Positions 1 through 8,289 are shown, counted from the stretch's first letter. The stretch: DNA of 16,978 nt from an uncultured Clostridia bacterium (GCA_944382025.1 CALWMQ010000045.1:1-16978); one strand, 5' to 3'. Notes: generated by a model from the sequence alone, not told the origin. Numbers and translations are program-made.

Positions 1-1
1 C

Positions 2-442
2 GTATTCCCGGATCAGGGTCCCGTCCGCCTCCAGATGCACAATCCGCTGGTTGCCGGTATCCGCGATATACACGTCCCCTCCAGGCCCCGGGCATACCCC
101 CTGAGGCTGGTTCAGCGGCGTGTCTCCTCCCTGGGTATACAGGCTCAGCAGATTGCCCTGCTTATCCAGCTTCACTACCCGGTTGTTTTTCGCGTCGGCT
201 ACGTACAGGTTTTCCTTCCCGTCCATCCGTAAATCTGCCGGCTGGTCAAAATAAACCCGAACCTCTTCCCCGGCGTTCTCCAGGACATTAATGCTGTACG
301 CGTAGGTGTAAGCCTGAGGGATGGCAATCTGTTCGTTCCCGTCTACCGTGTAGTCGGTACGGTAAGCCGCCCCTTCCACACTCATTGCCCCGGCTATCAG
401 GAACAGGGATATTAGGGCCATGGCCCTGCGGCAAAATTTCAT
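2..442 (-). CDS. NHL-repeat exported protein, N-terminal part (gene runs off the left edge)
   Basis: An open frame runs from an ATG at 442 to the left edge and gives 147 residues with no stop, so the gene is partial at its 3' end. The first 25 or so residues form a signal peptide: basic start, hydrophobic core, cleavage probably near VEGA/AY. Two NHL (beta-propeller) repeats follow, at about residues 67-102 and 112-147. Each has the family pattern of a P-x-G/D-L start, a (L/V)Y(V/I)AD core and an N-x-R-(I/V)-V strand. It starts 16 bp after the MalG-type permease stop, behind a GAGGGGGAGAGG ribosome site, so it belongs to the transporter operon. I recall similar exported NHL proteins, some with a membrane Yip1-like domain, beside sugar ABC genes in Clostridia and Paenibacillus. 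Whether this one has such a C-terminus cannot be seen. Function is unknown; a propeller that binds a partner or a glycan at the cell surface is inference. Confidence 0.85.
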   Translation of the reverse strand, partial: MKFCRRAMALISLFLIAGAMSVEGAAYRTDYTVDGNEQIAIPQAYTYAYSINVLENAGEEVRVYFDQPADLRMDGKENLYVADAKNNRVVKLDKQGNLLSLYTQGGDTPLNQPQGVCPGPGGDVYIADTGNQRIVHLEADGTLIREY

Positions 443-458
443 GGCGTTCCTCTCCCCC

Positions 459-1346
459 TCATCCTTTGATACCGGAATAGATCATGGTTTCCATAACCTT
501 TTTCTGCATAATGGTAAAGACAATAACCGTGGGGATGGTCATCAGCATGGTGGCGGCGGAAATAGCGCCTGCCCGCCCAATACTGCTGCTCCCGCCGGAG
601 ATAGTGTTCAACGCTAACGGCAGGGTCTTTTTCGCTTGGTCGCTCAAATAGATCAGCGGCGAGAAATAGTCGTTCCAGGAGCTGACAAAACTGAACACCA
701 TCAGGGTTGACCACGCCGGCGCCAGGGACGGCATGACAATACTCCAATAGGTGCGGAATTCCCCTGCCCCGTCGATACGGGCGGCCTCTATCAGGTCATT
801 GGGAAACTGCTCCACAAACTGCTTGATCAGAAAGAAATTATAGGCTACCGCCAGGTTGGGCAGGATCAGCGCCGCGTAAGAATCTACCAACCCCATGGAA
901 TTCACCACCAGGTACCGGGGAATCTGGGTAACATAACGCGAAAACATCAGGGTGGCGATCACCAGATTAAACAGGAATTTGCTTCCCGGAGGCCGGTGCT
1001 TCACCATGGAGTAGGCCCCCAGGGTGCTGACAATCACCGTCCCGCCCACCGTCAGCACAGTAATGAACAGGCTGTTGAACACATAGCGCAGGAACGGTAC
1101 CGAAGAACTGGACAGGGACAGTACCAAATCCGAAAAGTTTTTCATGGTAGGTTCCCGCACAAAAAACTGGGGCGGGAACACATACAGTTCGTTGAGCGGC
1201 TTGAACGCCGTGCAGATCAGATAAATCAGCGGCAGGGAGATAAACACTACCAGCGCCAGCAATACCAGATATACCAGCATCCGGGCGCCGCTCAGACGCA
1301 CCGTGCGGACATACCCGTCCCGTTCCCGGAAGCGGAGCTTGATCAT
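459..1346 (-). CDS. Carbohydrate ABC transporter permease, MalG type
   Basis: Integral membrane half of a sugar importer; 295 residues from the chosen start, usual for the family. About six hydrophobic segments are visible, the first at residues 23-46. The cytoplasmic EAA loop that docks on the ATPase is clear at about 187-210: EAARIDGAGEF, then a P-S-L-A-P end. I chose the ATG at 1346 because GAGAGGGGG lies 6-7 bases upstream. An in-frame ATG at 1367 would add seven residues but lies before that ribosome site and overlaps the previous gene. It pairs with the MalF-type permease directly upstream. No ATP-binding subunit is encoded in the window, so the pair probably uses a shared MsmX-type ATPase encoded elsewhere, as is common in Firmicutes (inference). 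The substrate cannot be read from the sequence. Confidence 0.95.
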   Translation of the reverse strand: MIKLRFRERDGYVRTVRLSGARMLVYLVLLALVVFISLPLIYLICTAFKPLNELYVFPPQFFVREPTMKNFSDLVLSLSSSSVPFLRYVFNSLFITVLTVGGTVIVSTLGAYSMVKHRPPGSKFLFNLVIATLMFSRYVTQIPRYLVVNSMGLVDSYAALILPNLAVAYNFFLIKQFVEQFPNDLIEAARIDGAGEFRTYWSIVMPSLAPAWSTLMVFSFVSSWNDYFSPLIYLSDQAKKTLPLALNTISGGSSSIGRAGAISAATMLMTIPTVIVFTIMQKKVMETMIYSGIKG

Positions 1347-1359
1347 GGTTTTCCCCCTC

Positions 1360-2256
1360 TCATTCATCTTTGGGGCTCAGCGCCCGCATAATAATTCGGC
1401 CGATTACAAAGGTGATCACAAACAGCACCGTGGCGATAGCCGAGGCATATCCCATCTGGAACCGGACAAAAGCGTAATCATACAAATGGGCTACAATGGT
1501 GTGGCCTGCGTAATTGGGGCTGGGGAACCCGGCGATGGATACCGCCACATCGAATACCCCGAAAGCGTTGGTGACAGCGGTAATGGCCCCGAACAAAAGC
1601 TGCGGCTTCATCATGGGCAGGGTGATCAATTTCAGTTCCTGGTACCGGCTCTGGATTCCGTCAATAGCCGCCGCTTCATAATATCCTTTATCCACATTCT
1701 GCAGGCCCGCCAGGAATACCAGAAAGCCCGTGCCCATACTCATCCAGATGGATACCACGATAATCACCGGCAGGATATAGGTAGGGTCCTGGGTCCATAG
1801 CACCGGGGTATCGATGATCCCCGTCTCCAGCAGCAGATTGTTGATCAGGCCGTAGCTGTCGGGGGAAAAGAAATAGGTCCATACCACGCTCATAGCTACC
1901 CCGGAGGTGATGGACGGGGCATAAAACGCCAGGGCAAACCCATTACGGAATTTCAGCTGGTTGAGCACCCAGGCGGCAAAAAAGCTGAATAAATATCCTA
2001 CCGGCCCCACGATAACCGCGAATAGGAAGGTGTTCCCCAGGGCGGTCAGAAAAATCCGGTCATCCAGAAAAAGCAGCTTGTAATTGTTAGCGCCTACCAG
2101 ATGCATTTCCTGGAACATATTGTAGTCAGTAAAGCTCAGGCATACCGCTACGGCCACCGGCAGCACCATAAACACCACAAAGAAGATCACAAACGGCAGC
2201 AGCATCAGATAACCTACCCAGTGCTTCCGGACAAAACGGCTCAGGCTATTTTTCAT
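1360..2256 (-). CDS. Carbohydrate ABC transporter permease, MalF type
   Basis: Partner permease of a CUT1-family sugar importer, 298 residues. A first membrane helix (about residues 15-40) is followed by at least five more hydrophobic segments. The EAA docking loop is at about 194-213 (YEAAAIDGIQS, ending L-P-M-M-K-P). The reading frame overlaps the end of the large binding-protein gene by 11 bp and reaches 3 bp from the most likely MalG start, so translational coupling is likely. The start is uncertain. ATG 2256 is the conventional choice, and a TTG at 2262 is in frame two codons earlier. The only strong ribosome site (AGGAGG) is 12-18 bases away, so translation may depend on coupling. The close link to the 941-residue binding protein suggests that protein is its delivery partner. 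Confidence 0.95.
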   Translation of the reverse strand: MKNSLSRFVRKHWVGYLMLLPFVIFFVVFMVLPVAVAVCLSFTDYNMFQEMHLVGANNYKLLFLDDRIFLTALGNTFLFAVIVGPVGYLFSFFAAWVLNQLKFRNGFALAFYAPSITSGVAMSVVWTYFFSPDSYGLINNLLLETGIIDTPVLWTQDPTYILPVIIVVSIWMSMGTGFLVFLAGLQNVDKGYYEAAAIDGIQSRYQELKLITLPMMKPQLLFGAITAVTNAFGVFDVAVSIAGFPSPNYAGHTIVAHLYDYAFVRFQMGYASAIATVLFVITFVIGRIIMRALSPKDE

Positions 2257-5071
2257 CCACAAACACCCCGTATTCCTCCTGTTTCATCTTCAGTTCCCGG
2301 TTGATTTCCTTCACCGCGTCCTCCAGAGCGTCCCTGGGGGTCTTGTTCCCCGAAACCACCACACTGTTGAACGCGTTGTTGACATACCGGGTGGTGTAAT
2401 AGCCTCCCAGAACCACCGGGGTTTCGGTTGCCCATTTCCATTGCTCATCCAGAACCTCCAGATCCCCCGCGTCCCAATCCAAGGACTGGAATACCTCCAG
2501 ATTAGCGGAATTCCAACGGGCCTCCACACCAATCATAGCCTCCAGCTCCTGAGCGTATTTCCGCTGAGTATCGCTCCGTGACCACCATTCCAGGAACTGG
2601 AACGCCGCGTCCTGCTTATCGCTCTGGGCCAGCAGGATATCGCATTCCGCCGCCAGGCCCCCGCTGGAACGGTCGATTTCCCCGTTCTCCTTTTCCATCC
2701 CCGGAAGCGGCGCCATTGCCCACCGACCCGCCAGCTCCGGCGCCGCTGTGGACAGCTGGACATAGAAGGCAAAGTTGCCGATACCCACAGGCATTTCCCC
2801 GGTACGGAACCGGGTCAGAAAGTTGGCGTTGAAAGGTGAGCCGTAGTTGGTGAACATCTCGGTATATGCCCGGAATGCCTGGAACGCCTCCGGGGAGTTC
2901 AGGGCGGAGGTCATGCCGTCCTCACTGTAAAAGCTGCCTCCGTATTGGTATAAAAACGGGGTGAAATCCTGGGTCTGGTAAAACTGCATCCCGTTTTGGT
3001 ACAGGGCGGGAAGCAGGGTATTGTATAAGTCGTCCCAGGTGTCCGGCAAGGACAGGCCTAAATCCTCAAACAGATCCTTCCGATAAAACAAACAGGTAAA
3101 ATTCATGGTTTCCGGGATCGCGTATACCCCGCCGTTGTATTCGAAAGGAATCCAGATCTTCTCCAGGAACCGTTCCCGGATCTTGGAATAGCCCTCATAG
3201 GCGGACAGGTCCGTAACCGCGTCCCGGATAGCGAATTCCACCGGGGAATTGGCCGCTACCCCCATGCCCACATCCGGCGCGTTCCCTGAGGCAATCGCCA
3301 GCAGCAAGGCGTTGGAACTGCCGGTGTTCAGCTGTGAGGCCGGAACAGTATTCAGATTGATGGCAATCCCTGTTTCCGGCGTAAAGCTTTCGTCCGCCAG
3401 CATTTTCAGGGTTTCCGCCCATTCCGTACCCCGGGCTATCCACACGTCCAGCGTCTGGGTGACCTCAACCTCTCCATCCAGAATACTGGCCATGCTGTTG
3501 TAGTCCCGGAAAAAGGACAGCCAGAAATTGTAAAGGCTGGCCCAGATCTTTTGAAAAAGGTTGGAACGGCGGGTTTCCGGCTGCTGATCCGGGGTATATA
3601 CCGTAAACTCGTCCAGCAGCAGCGGCTGGGTCTGCATCTCCGAATACCAGGATCCCAGATTGGTCTGAGCCTGGGTCAGCTGGTCCGCCCGCTTGGCAAT
3701 GGAAAACGGATCCGCTATCATAGCGTCCAGCTGAGCCGCTATAGACCGCAGGTTACTGCTCATGGAGGTGGATTTGGCAGTAATGGCTTTCAGCTGGTCG
3801 GATTTTTCCTTGAGCCGCGCCGATAATCCCCTCAGATCCCCTTCCAGAGTGGGAATATAGGTGAAAAATTTATAATCGTAATACGGATCCGGATCATTCC
3901 CGGTAAGCTGGCTGATCTCCTTCATCAGGTCCGACAGCACCAGCATATCATCGTAGGCCGACTGGATAATAGGGGTCAGTTCCCCCATCACCGCCCGCAG
4001 GGTCAGGGTATGTTCCCCCTCTTCCATCCAGAAACGGTAAGGACCATTTTCCCCGCCCAGGACAGCGTCCTGCCAGTTGTCGCCGTAGGCAAAACGGTAA
4101 GCCGCCAGCTCCGCGCAGGGAATCTCCCCGTCCAACAGAATGGTACGGTAGGTCGGCAGCCCATCGTTCCATTTTTGTATGTACCGCAGGGAAATTTGAT
4201 AGTAGCCGTCCGCCGGCACCGTAAAGGAAAAGGTGACCTCCTGGCCGCCTTCCCTCCATCTCCAACCCCCTACCGCGTTCAGCAGCCGGTTGCCGTATAC
4301 AAAGGGCTGGGCCGAAGGATCGGCGTCCGATTCCATCCGGATACTGGCGTCATTTTTGGATTGGATGACATCCTCCGCCTGGAAAACGTCCAGATATCCG
4401 GTGCTCCCCGCCGCTCCCTCAGGCTCCTGGTAGGGAGCTGGCGCCTTATACGGGGAAAGGGTCCATGTTCCCAGTTCCAGATCTTCCTTTACATAGCTCA
4501 GGGTAAAGGTATGGGTCCCCTCTGTCAGATAGAAAATCAAAGGCGTACTGTAAAATCCGTGGCCGTCCCGCAGGGTAATGGTCTGCCAGCCGGTATTCTC
4601 CACTGTCTGCGGCCGGACCTCATCCCCCAGGCTGTTGACCCGTACCGCCCCTTCCTCACGCCAGGAACGGGGGAAAACCAGGTAATCGGCTTCAAAATAA
4701 GGGCTTTCCCCATCCAGTTTCAGGCTCCGTACCGCGTCGGCGCCGGATTGGCTCACCAGCCGGTAATCCACCGACAACACATACCGCCCCGGCGTGGACA
4801 CCTGAAATTCCCAGGAGATGCTTTCCTGTTCCTTGGTCCAGGACAAAGGGCTTCCCTGGGTTTCCCCGGCGGGAACCGTTACCGTATCGCTTCCCGGCGT
4901 ATCAGGATAGGATGCCAGCGCCTCGGACAAATACGGGGCTCTGTCTACATTGGCGTTCAAGGACACCCGTCCATCCGGGGACGTTTCCGCCGCCATTGAC
5001 AGGGGCGCCGCCGTCAGCAGCAGGGCTGTCACCGCAGCGGCCGCCGCCAGCCGATAGCTGACCTTTCGCAT
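2246..5071 (-). CDS. Giant extracellular solute-binding protein with two N-terminal beta-sandwich modules
   Basis: A 941-residue secreted binding protein, about twice the usual 420-450. Residues 1-28 form a signal peptide ending near SMA/AET. There is no lipobox cysteine, unlike most Gram-positive binding proteins. Two carbohydrate-binding-module-like beta-sandwich modules follow, at about 45-205 and 226-362. They resemble each other in order and ending: a V-x-x-(P/A)-G-(R/Y)-Y strand, then an L-D-G-E turn, a W, and a final (L/M)-x-E-G-x-H-T-(F/L)-T-L strand. Residues 370-475 are helical and polar, perhaps a coiled-coil spacer. A type-1 sugar-binding domain (SBP_bac) fills about 535-925, with the typical Y-A-I-P-E and Y-R-K-D-L-F-E-D-L-G stretches. 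The start is ATG 5071 with AAGGAGG nine bases upstream. It lies 21 bp after the Asp-box protein and overlaps the MalF-type permease. The likely role is capture of a glycan fragment. That the modules bind carbohydrate is inferred from their fold-like pattern only. Confidence 0.92.
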   Translation of the reverse strand: MRKVSYRLAAAAAVTALLLTAAPLSMAAETSPDGRVSLNANVDRAPYLSEALASYPDTPGSDTVTVPAGETQGSPLSWTKEQESISWEFQVSTPGRYVLSVDYRLVSQSGADAVRSLKLDGESPYFEADYLVFPRSWREEGAVRVNSLGDEVRPQTVENTGWQTITLRDGHGFYSTPLIFYLTEGTHTFTLSYVKEDLELGTWTLSPYKAPAPYQEPEGAAGSTGYLDVFQAEDVIQSKNDASIRMESDADPSAQPFVYGNRLLNAVGGWRWREGGQEVTFSFTVPADGYYQISLRYIQKWNDGLPTYRTILLDGEIPCAELAAYRFAYGDNWQDAVLGGENGPYRFWMEEGEHTLTLRAVMGELTPIIQSAYDDMLVLSDLMKEISQLTGNDPDPYYDYKFFTYIPTLEGDLRGLSARLKEKSDQLKAITAKSTSMSSNLRSIAAQLDAMIADPFSIAKRADQLTQAQTNLGSWYSEMQTQPLLLDEFTVYTPDQQPETRRSNLFQKIWASLYNFWLSFFRDYNSMASILDGEVEVTQTLDVWIARGTEWAETLKMLADESFTPETGIAINLNTVPASQLNTGSSNALLLAIASGNAPDVGMGVAANSPVEFAIRDAVTDLSAYEGYSKIRERFLEKIWIPFEYNGGVYAIPETMNFTCLFYRKDLFEDLGLSLPDTWDDLYNTLLPALYQNGMQFYQTQDFTPFLYQYGGSFYSEDGMTSALNSPEAFQAFRAYTEMFTNYGSPFNANFLTRFRTGEMPVGIGNFAFYVQLSTAAPELAGRWAMAPLPGMEKENGEIDRSSGGLAAECDILLAQSDKQDAAFQFLEWWSRSDTQRKYAQELEAMIGVEARWNSANLEVFQSLDWDAGDLEVLDEQWKWATETPVVLGGYYTTRYVNNAFNSVVVSGNKTPRDALEDAVKEINRELKMKQEEYGVFVDEK

Positions 5072-5092
5072 AAGACTGGTCCTCCTTCCCCT

Positions 5093-6211
5093 TTACAGCG
5101 CCGCCAGCGGCACACGGGTAATTTCAATAGCTTCCTTCCGTTTGGAATAAATCACATACAAAAATCCGTCCGCGACCACGGTGTGGGGGTAACCATACAG
5201 ACCACCCTTGTACATCCCCGAAAACCGCCGGTCATAGGGCTCATCCCGCAGGATATACTGGGTATCGAAGTTCTCGCCGTCCCGGGACAGGGCCAATACC
5301 AGGGGATTCCTTCCCCCGCCGGTAACCGGGTTGCTGACCCCGTAGAACCGGCCGTCCGGCAGACGGCCGAAATGGAACTTGCTTCCGTCATCGCTGAACC
5401 CCGTAGGGAACGGCTCCCCATAGGTAGCGCCGTCGTCCCGGCTCTCGGTACACCACAGCCAGCCCCCATTGCTGCGCAGCATCATGTGGATGACCTCATC
5501 ATCGGTCTGAAAGAAGGAACCTTCGCATAACAGCGGGGCCTCCCATTCCCGAACCCGGCTCACCAGCTCAATAGCCGCGGAGTCATCATAGGCGGGCTGA
5601 TCCCCAAAGGCATCGCCGTAAATACCGGTGATGGTAAACAGCCCTTCCCCGGACGGGTCATCGCTGTAGGGATACATAACCCCGCCCGATACGATCAGGC
5701 GCCCCGACCGGGTAAGCTGGGGGCCGTGGTTGGGTACCACCGGCACCTCCAGCAGGCGAGGGGCAGTCCAGTGTTCCCCATCCATGGTGGAAAGCACACC
5801 CATGCAGGTTCCCAGATGGCCCGGATCGTCTTTTGCCTCGGGCCGGAGGCGCCCCTCCTCCCGCAGGCAGGAAAACGGGTACTCATACCGTCCGAAATAC
5901 GCCCGAAGGATCCCCTCCCGGCAGTAGAACCCGCCGGCCGTCAGCACCAGCTCTGACCGCTGGCCCTGCTGGGAATCCACCAGCGGCCGGGGGGCTGACC
6001 AGTGGACAAAATCTTCCGAACTGGACAGCATAACCCGCTGCCCGCAATCATCCTCATTCCGCCGCCCGGAGGACCACATAGCGTACAGCCGCCCCCCAAA
6101 CACGGCTAACGCCGCGTGGTGGTTGTATGCCCAGTCCTGATCCGGTTCATAGATCACCTGGCGTTCTGTGGGGAGCTTTTCCAGCGGCCGGTCGGTATGG
6201 TTGTTGATCAC
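5093..6211 (-). CDS. Cytoplasmic Asp-box (BNR/sialidase-superfamily) beta-propeller protein
   Basis: About 372 residues with four Asp-box-like turns: SSSEDFVHW near residue 65, STMDGEHW near 150, SRDDGATY near 263, and SRDGENF near 315. Such turns stabilise sialidase-type beta-propellers. There is no signal peptide or membrane segment, so it should be cytoplasmic. I do not see the (F/Y)-R-I-P motif of true sialidases or a convincing arginine triad. Annotation as exo-alpha-sialidase would therefore be by fold only. It may be a glycosidase or lyase acting on the imported sugar, or a binding protein. I prefer the GTG at 6211 as start, because the GAGGG ribosome site lies eight bases upstream. 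The GTG at 6217 is only about two bases from that site. The gene lies between two binding-protein genes, with 21-24 bp gaps, inside the transporter operon. Confidence 0.85.
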   Translation of the reverse strand: MINNHTDRPLEKLPTERQVIYEPDQDWAYNHHAALAVFGGRLYAMWSSGRRNEDDCGQRVMLSSSEDFVHWSAPRPLVDSQQGQRSELVLTAGGFYCREGILRAYFGRYEYPFSCLREEGRLRPEAKDDPGHLGTCMGVLSTMDGEHWTAPRLLEVPVVPNHGPQLTRSGRLIVSGGVMYPYSDDPSGEGLFTITGIYGDAFGDQPAYDDSAAIELVSRVREWEAPLLCEGSFFQTDDEVIHMMLRSNGGWLWCTESRDDGATYGEPFPTGFSDDGSKFHFGRLPDGRFYGVSNPVTGGGRNPLVLALSRDGENFDTQYILRDEPYDRRFSGMYKGGLYGYPHTVVADGFLYVIYSKRKEAIEITRVPLAAL

Positions 6212-6234
6212 AAGCACGTCCCTCTTTCGTCGGT

Positions 6235-7803
6235 TTATTTCAGCGCCTGCAAGGCGTCGTTATAGGCTTTCAGTACATGCTCCGCTCCCGCGGCCTTCAT
6301 GTCGTTGACCCAGTTGTCGTACTCGGTAATAGGACGGGTCCCTTCCACGAAATCCCGTACCCCCGACCAGATCAGAGCATTGATCTGGCTGACCTCATTG
6401 GCAACCGTTTTCCGGTCAGCCTCCGCGATAGGCGGGTTGATAGCCTCAAAGTGATAATAGCCCGCTTTATAATCCGCCTCTATGATAGAGTTGAACTCGG
6501 TATCCACCAGCCCAAGCTGTACATTCATGCTGTAGGAGGTGTTCACCAGCGGGGAAAAGCTTAACAGCCCCAGCCCGTAATCCGACATCCAGTTGTATTC
6601 AGGCGCGGTAGCGCTGCGGTATTTTTCCACGATTTCGGTTGGGATGGTGACTTTGCCGTCCTCAGTGAGATTGAAGGTTTCCCCTTCCTTGCCGTAGTTG
6701 CAAATATACATCCCTTCATCGGAGTACAGCCAGTTCATGAATTCCAGCAGTTTATCAGGCTGGGACGTGCCGGCGCTCAGGGCCCAGATGCTGGTATACC
6801 AGTTCTGGTTGTACAGCTGTCCTTGCTTTTTGCCCTGGGAGTTGGCCATTAACGGCATTACCTGCATTTTGGCTTGAGGGTCATTTTTCTGCAGGCTCTT
6901 GGTCTGGCTGGCAGCAAATCCCCCATTGTCATACCAGAAGAAAATGTTGCTGTTATTGACTCCCTCATCCCAGGTATTGGAGTCCACGGTCATCCAGTTG
7001 GGATCCAGAATCCCTTCTTCCATGCACTTGATAAAGAATTGAAGAATCTCTTTATATTGGGCGTTCAGGAACCCGAAATCATATTTCTGGGTTTCCTCGT
7101 TAAAGTACAGGCCGGGAGGGCATCCCATAGCGTAGGCCATCGGCGTCAGCATATTCGCGCCCTTGTTCCGGCCGGAAAACGGCGTACTGTTAGGATAGAT
7201 GGTTTTCAGCTGCTTCATGACCACAAACCACTCGTCAAAGGTGGTCGGCATCTGCAGATTGTTTTTTTCCAGAATATCGTACCGGATAACCGGCACATAG
7301 CCGCCGTAGGATATATTTTCCGTGCTGCCGTTCAGGACGCTGAATCCCAGTACCCGGTCCTCTACCTTGGTTTTCTTCCAGTTCAGGTCATCCTTGACCC
7401 GGTTGTAATAATTGGGTACACTCCCCTCCAGCCGGTCGGTCAGATCCAGGAAGATATTGGCACCCGCGAATTTTGAGATATCATCCAGCGTTACGTATGT
7501 AATATCGCTGAGAACCCCAGCTCCCAGGGCGGCGGCTTTTTTCGTGTTGTAATCCGCCAGTGGGGTGATATCAAATTCCAGGGTTACATTGGTGGCTTCC
7601 TGAATAGCTTTGTACTTGGCTCCGGTGGGGTTGACCTGCTGGCTCTGGTGCTCATAGGTCATAATGGTAAAGGTTACAGGCTCATCAAACAGCTTTTCCC
7701 GGGGTTCTTCTTCCGTCTTCCCATTCCCGCAGCCGGCGAGAGGTCCGCACAGCAGCGCCGCCGCGCACAGGCCGGGCAGAACACGTTTTAACAGCTGGTT
7801 CAT
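6235..7803 (-). CDS. Sugar ABC transporter substrate-binding lipoprotein, LplA type
   Basis: A 522-residue binding lipoprotein. The first 25 residues are a type II signal peptide with lipobox L-A-G-C (Cys25), followed by a short charged linker. The mature part starts with a V-T-F-T-I-M-T-Y strand and has the length and layout of the LplA/family-1 binding proteins of Firmicutes, which usually carry oligosaccharides. The start at 7803 (MNQLLK) is chosen because GGAGGAG lies six bases upstream; an in-frame ATG at 7818 lies before that site. This is the first gene of the transporter operon, 24 bp before the Asp-box protein. Family members usually sit beside LplB/YtcP-type permeases, which are absent here. 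It may share the downstream MalF/MalG pair with the large binding protein, act as a sensor, or use permeases elsewhere (all inference). Confidence 0.93.
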   Translation of the reverse strand: MNQLLKRVLPGLCAAALLCGPLAGCGNGKTEEEPREKLFDEPVTFTIMTYEHQSQQVNPTGAKYKAIQEATNVTLEFDITPLADYNTKKAAALGAGVLSDITYVTLDDISKFAGANIFLDLTDRLEGSVPNYYNRVKDDLNWKKTKVEDRVLGFSVLNGSTENISYGGYVPVIRYDILEKNNLQMPTTFDEWFVVMKQLKTIYPNSTPFSGRNKGANMLTPMAYAMGCPPGLYFNEETQKYDFGFLNAQYKEILQFFIKCMEEGILDPNWMTVDSNTWDEGVNNSNIFFWYDNGGFAASQTKSLQKNDPQAKMQVMPLMANSQGKKQGQLYNQNWYTSIWALSAGTSQPDKLLEFMNWLYSDEGMYICNYGKEGETFNLTEDGKVTIPTEIVEKYRSATAPEYNWMSDYGLGLLSFSPLVNTSYSMNVQLGLVDTEFNSIIEADYKAGYYHFEAINPPIAEADRKTVANEVSQINALIWSGVRDFVEGTRPITEYDNWVNDMKAAGAEHVLKAYNDALQALK

Positions 7804-7927
7804 ACAATGCTCCTCCATTCAAAATATCCGTTGTGTATTTTTACGGCTCACCGGCCGTTTCAAACCAATCTATGCCCTTTGTTCAAAACCGCTTTGGGAC
7901 TTTCGCCGTCATCCCTTGCGAGTAAAA
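7804..7927 (-). other. Leader of the transporter operon (non-coding)
   Basis: Roughly 120 bases between the candidate -10 element and the first gene. On the minus strand it holds small hairpins, such as a GGGA/TCCC pair and a CGGC/GCCG pair around 7845. I recognise no riboswitch class and see no credible small open frame with a ribosome site. The gene-proximal end is AT-rich and carries the GGAGGAG ribosome site. Confidence 0.4.
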
Positions 7928-7956
7928 ATAATATCAATTAGTTTATTATTAATGAA
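7928..7956 (-). promoter_or_regulatory. Candidate promoter of the transporter operon
   Basis: On the minus strand TATTAT (7928-7933, 5 of 6 to the -10 consensus) follows TTCATT (7951-7956, 3 of 6 to the -35 consensus) with a 17-bp spacer. The weak -35 lies inside the palindrome at 7952-7966. That would suit either activation by, or exclusion of polymerase by, a bound regulator. The whole 7921-7985 stretch is much richer in A and T than its surroundings. Other -10 readings are possible. Confidence 0.4.
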
Positions 7957-7966
7957 CGTAGTTCAT
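7952..7966. promoter_or_regulatory. Palindromic operator, probable IclR-family binding site
   Basis: ATGAACGTAGTTCAT, with perfect 6-bp arms ATGAAC/GTTCAT around GTA. Twelve of 15 positions match the site at 9094-9108 in front of the iclR-type gene when read on the same (minus) strand. Both are followed on that strand by TAATAAT(A/G)AAC. It overlaps the likely -35 of the transporter operon. Binding by the adjacent IclR protein is inference from position, symmetry and duplication. Confidence 0.6.
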
Positions 7967-7975
7967 AAATGTGGA

Positions 7976-8006
7976 AAATTTTAAAAGAGAGCCGTGGTCT
8001 CTCTTT
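7976..8006 (-). terminator. Probable rho-independent terminator
   Basis: Perfect 8-bp inverted repeat AAAGAGAG (7984-7991) and CTCTCTTT (7999-8006) with a seven-base loop. On the minus strand the stem is followed by TTTTAAAATTTT. It lies between the iclR-type gene and the transporter operon promoter, so it would keep the two transcription units apart. On the plus strand no T-run follows. Confidence 0.65.
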
Positions 8007-8050
8007 GGGGCGCAAAATAGGTAAATAAATGGCGGGTAAAAAGATGACGG

Positions 8051-8124
8051 GCCGGCGGGAGGCAGACGGTGCTCCCCCCCTCTGCCTCACCTCTCGTACG
8101 GTTCCCGAAGCCAACCTGCGCCGC
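8051..8124. repeat. Dispersed intergenic repeat, copy A
   Basis: This stretch shares an ordered set of blocks with 16916-16978: CGGTG, TCTGCC, CACCTCTC, TACGGTT, and CCTGCGCCGC exactly 11 bases after TACGGTT in both. Just before CACCTCTC this copy has a perfect 8-bp stem, GAGGCAGA (8059-8066) with TCTGCCTC (8081-8088). The other copy has a stem of different sequence at the same place. The sequence onward to 8289 is also non-coding and has a GGGAGCG/CGCTCCC inverted repeat (8147-8153, 8187-8193), but I cannot tell whether it is part of the element. I do not recognise the family. Confidence 0.55.
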
Positions 8125-8289
8125 CAATGCGGCTCCTGGTTTTGACGGGAGCGTTTACTCCTGCTCGCTGTTTCTCACTCTGTGGGCGCTCCCAGGTGCT
8201 TCCTTCTGTAAAAGGCAGACGAAAACGTTCTGTGATCTGGGTTCCGGAATCGGATTTCCCCGCCAGACGCGGCAGGACATTAGGGGTCC

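Noticed and set aside
4010..4999. 329-codon plus-strand open frame
   Set aside because: It is antisense to the large binding protein, rich in Arg, Pro and Gly as expected from reversed high-GC codons, and has no recognisable motif.
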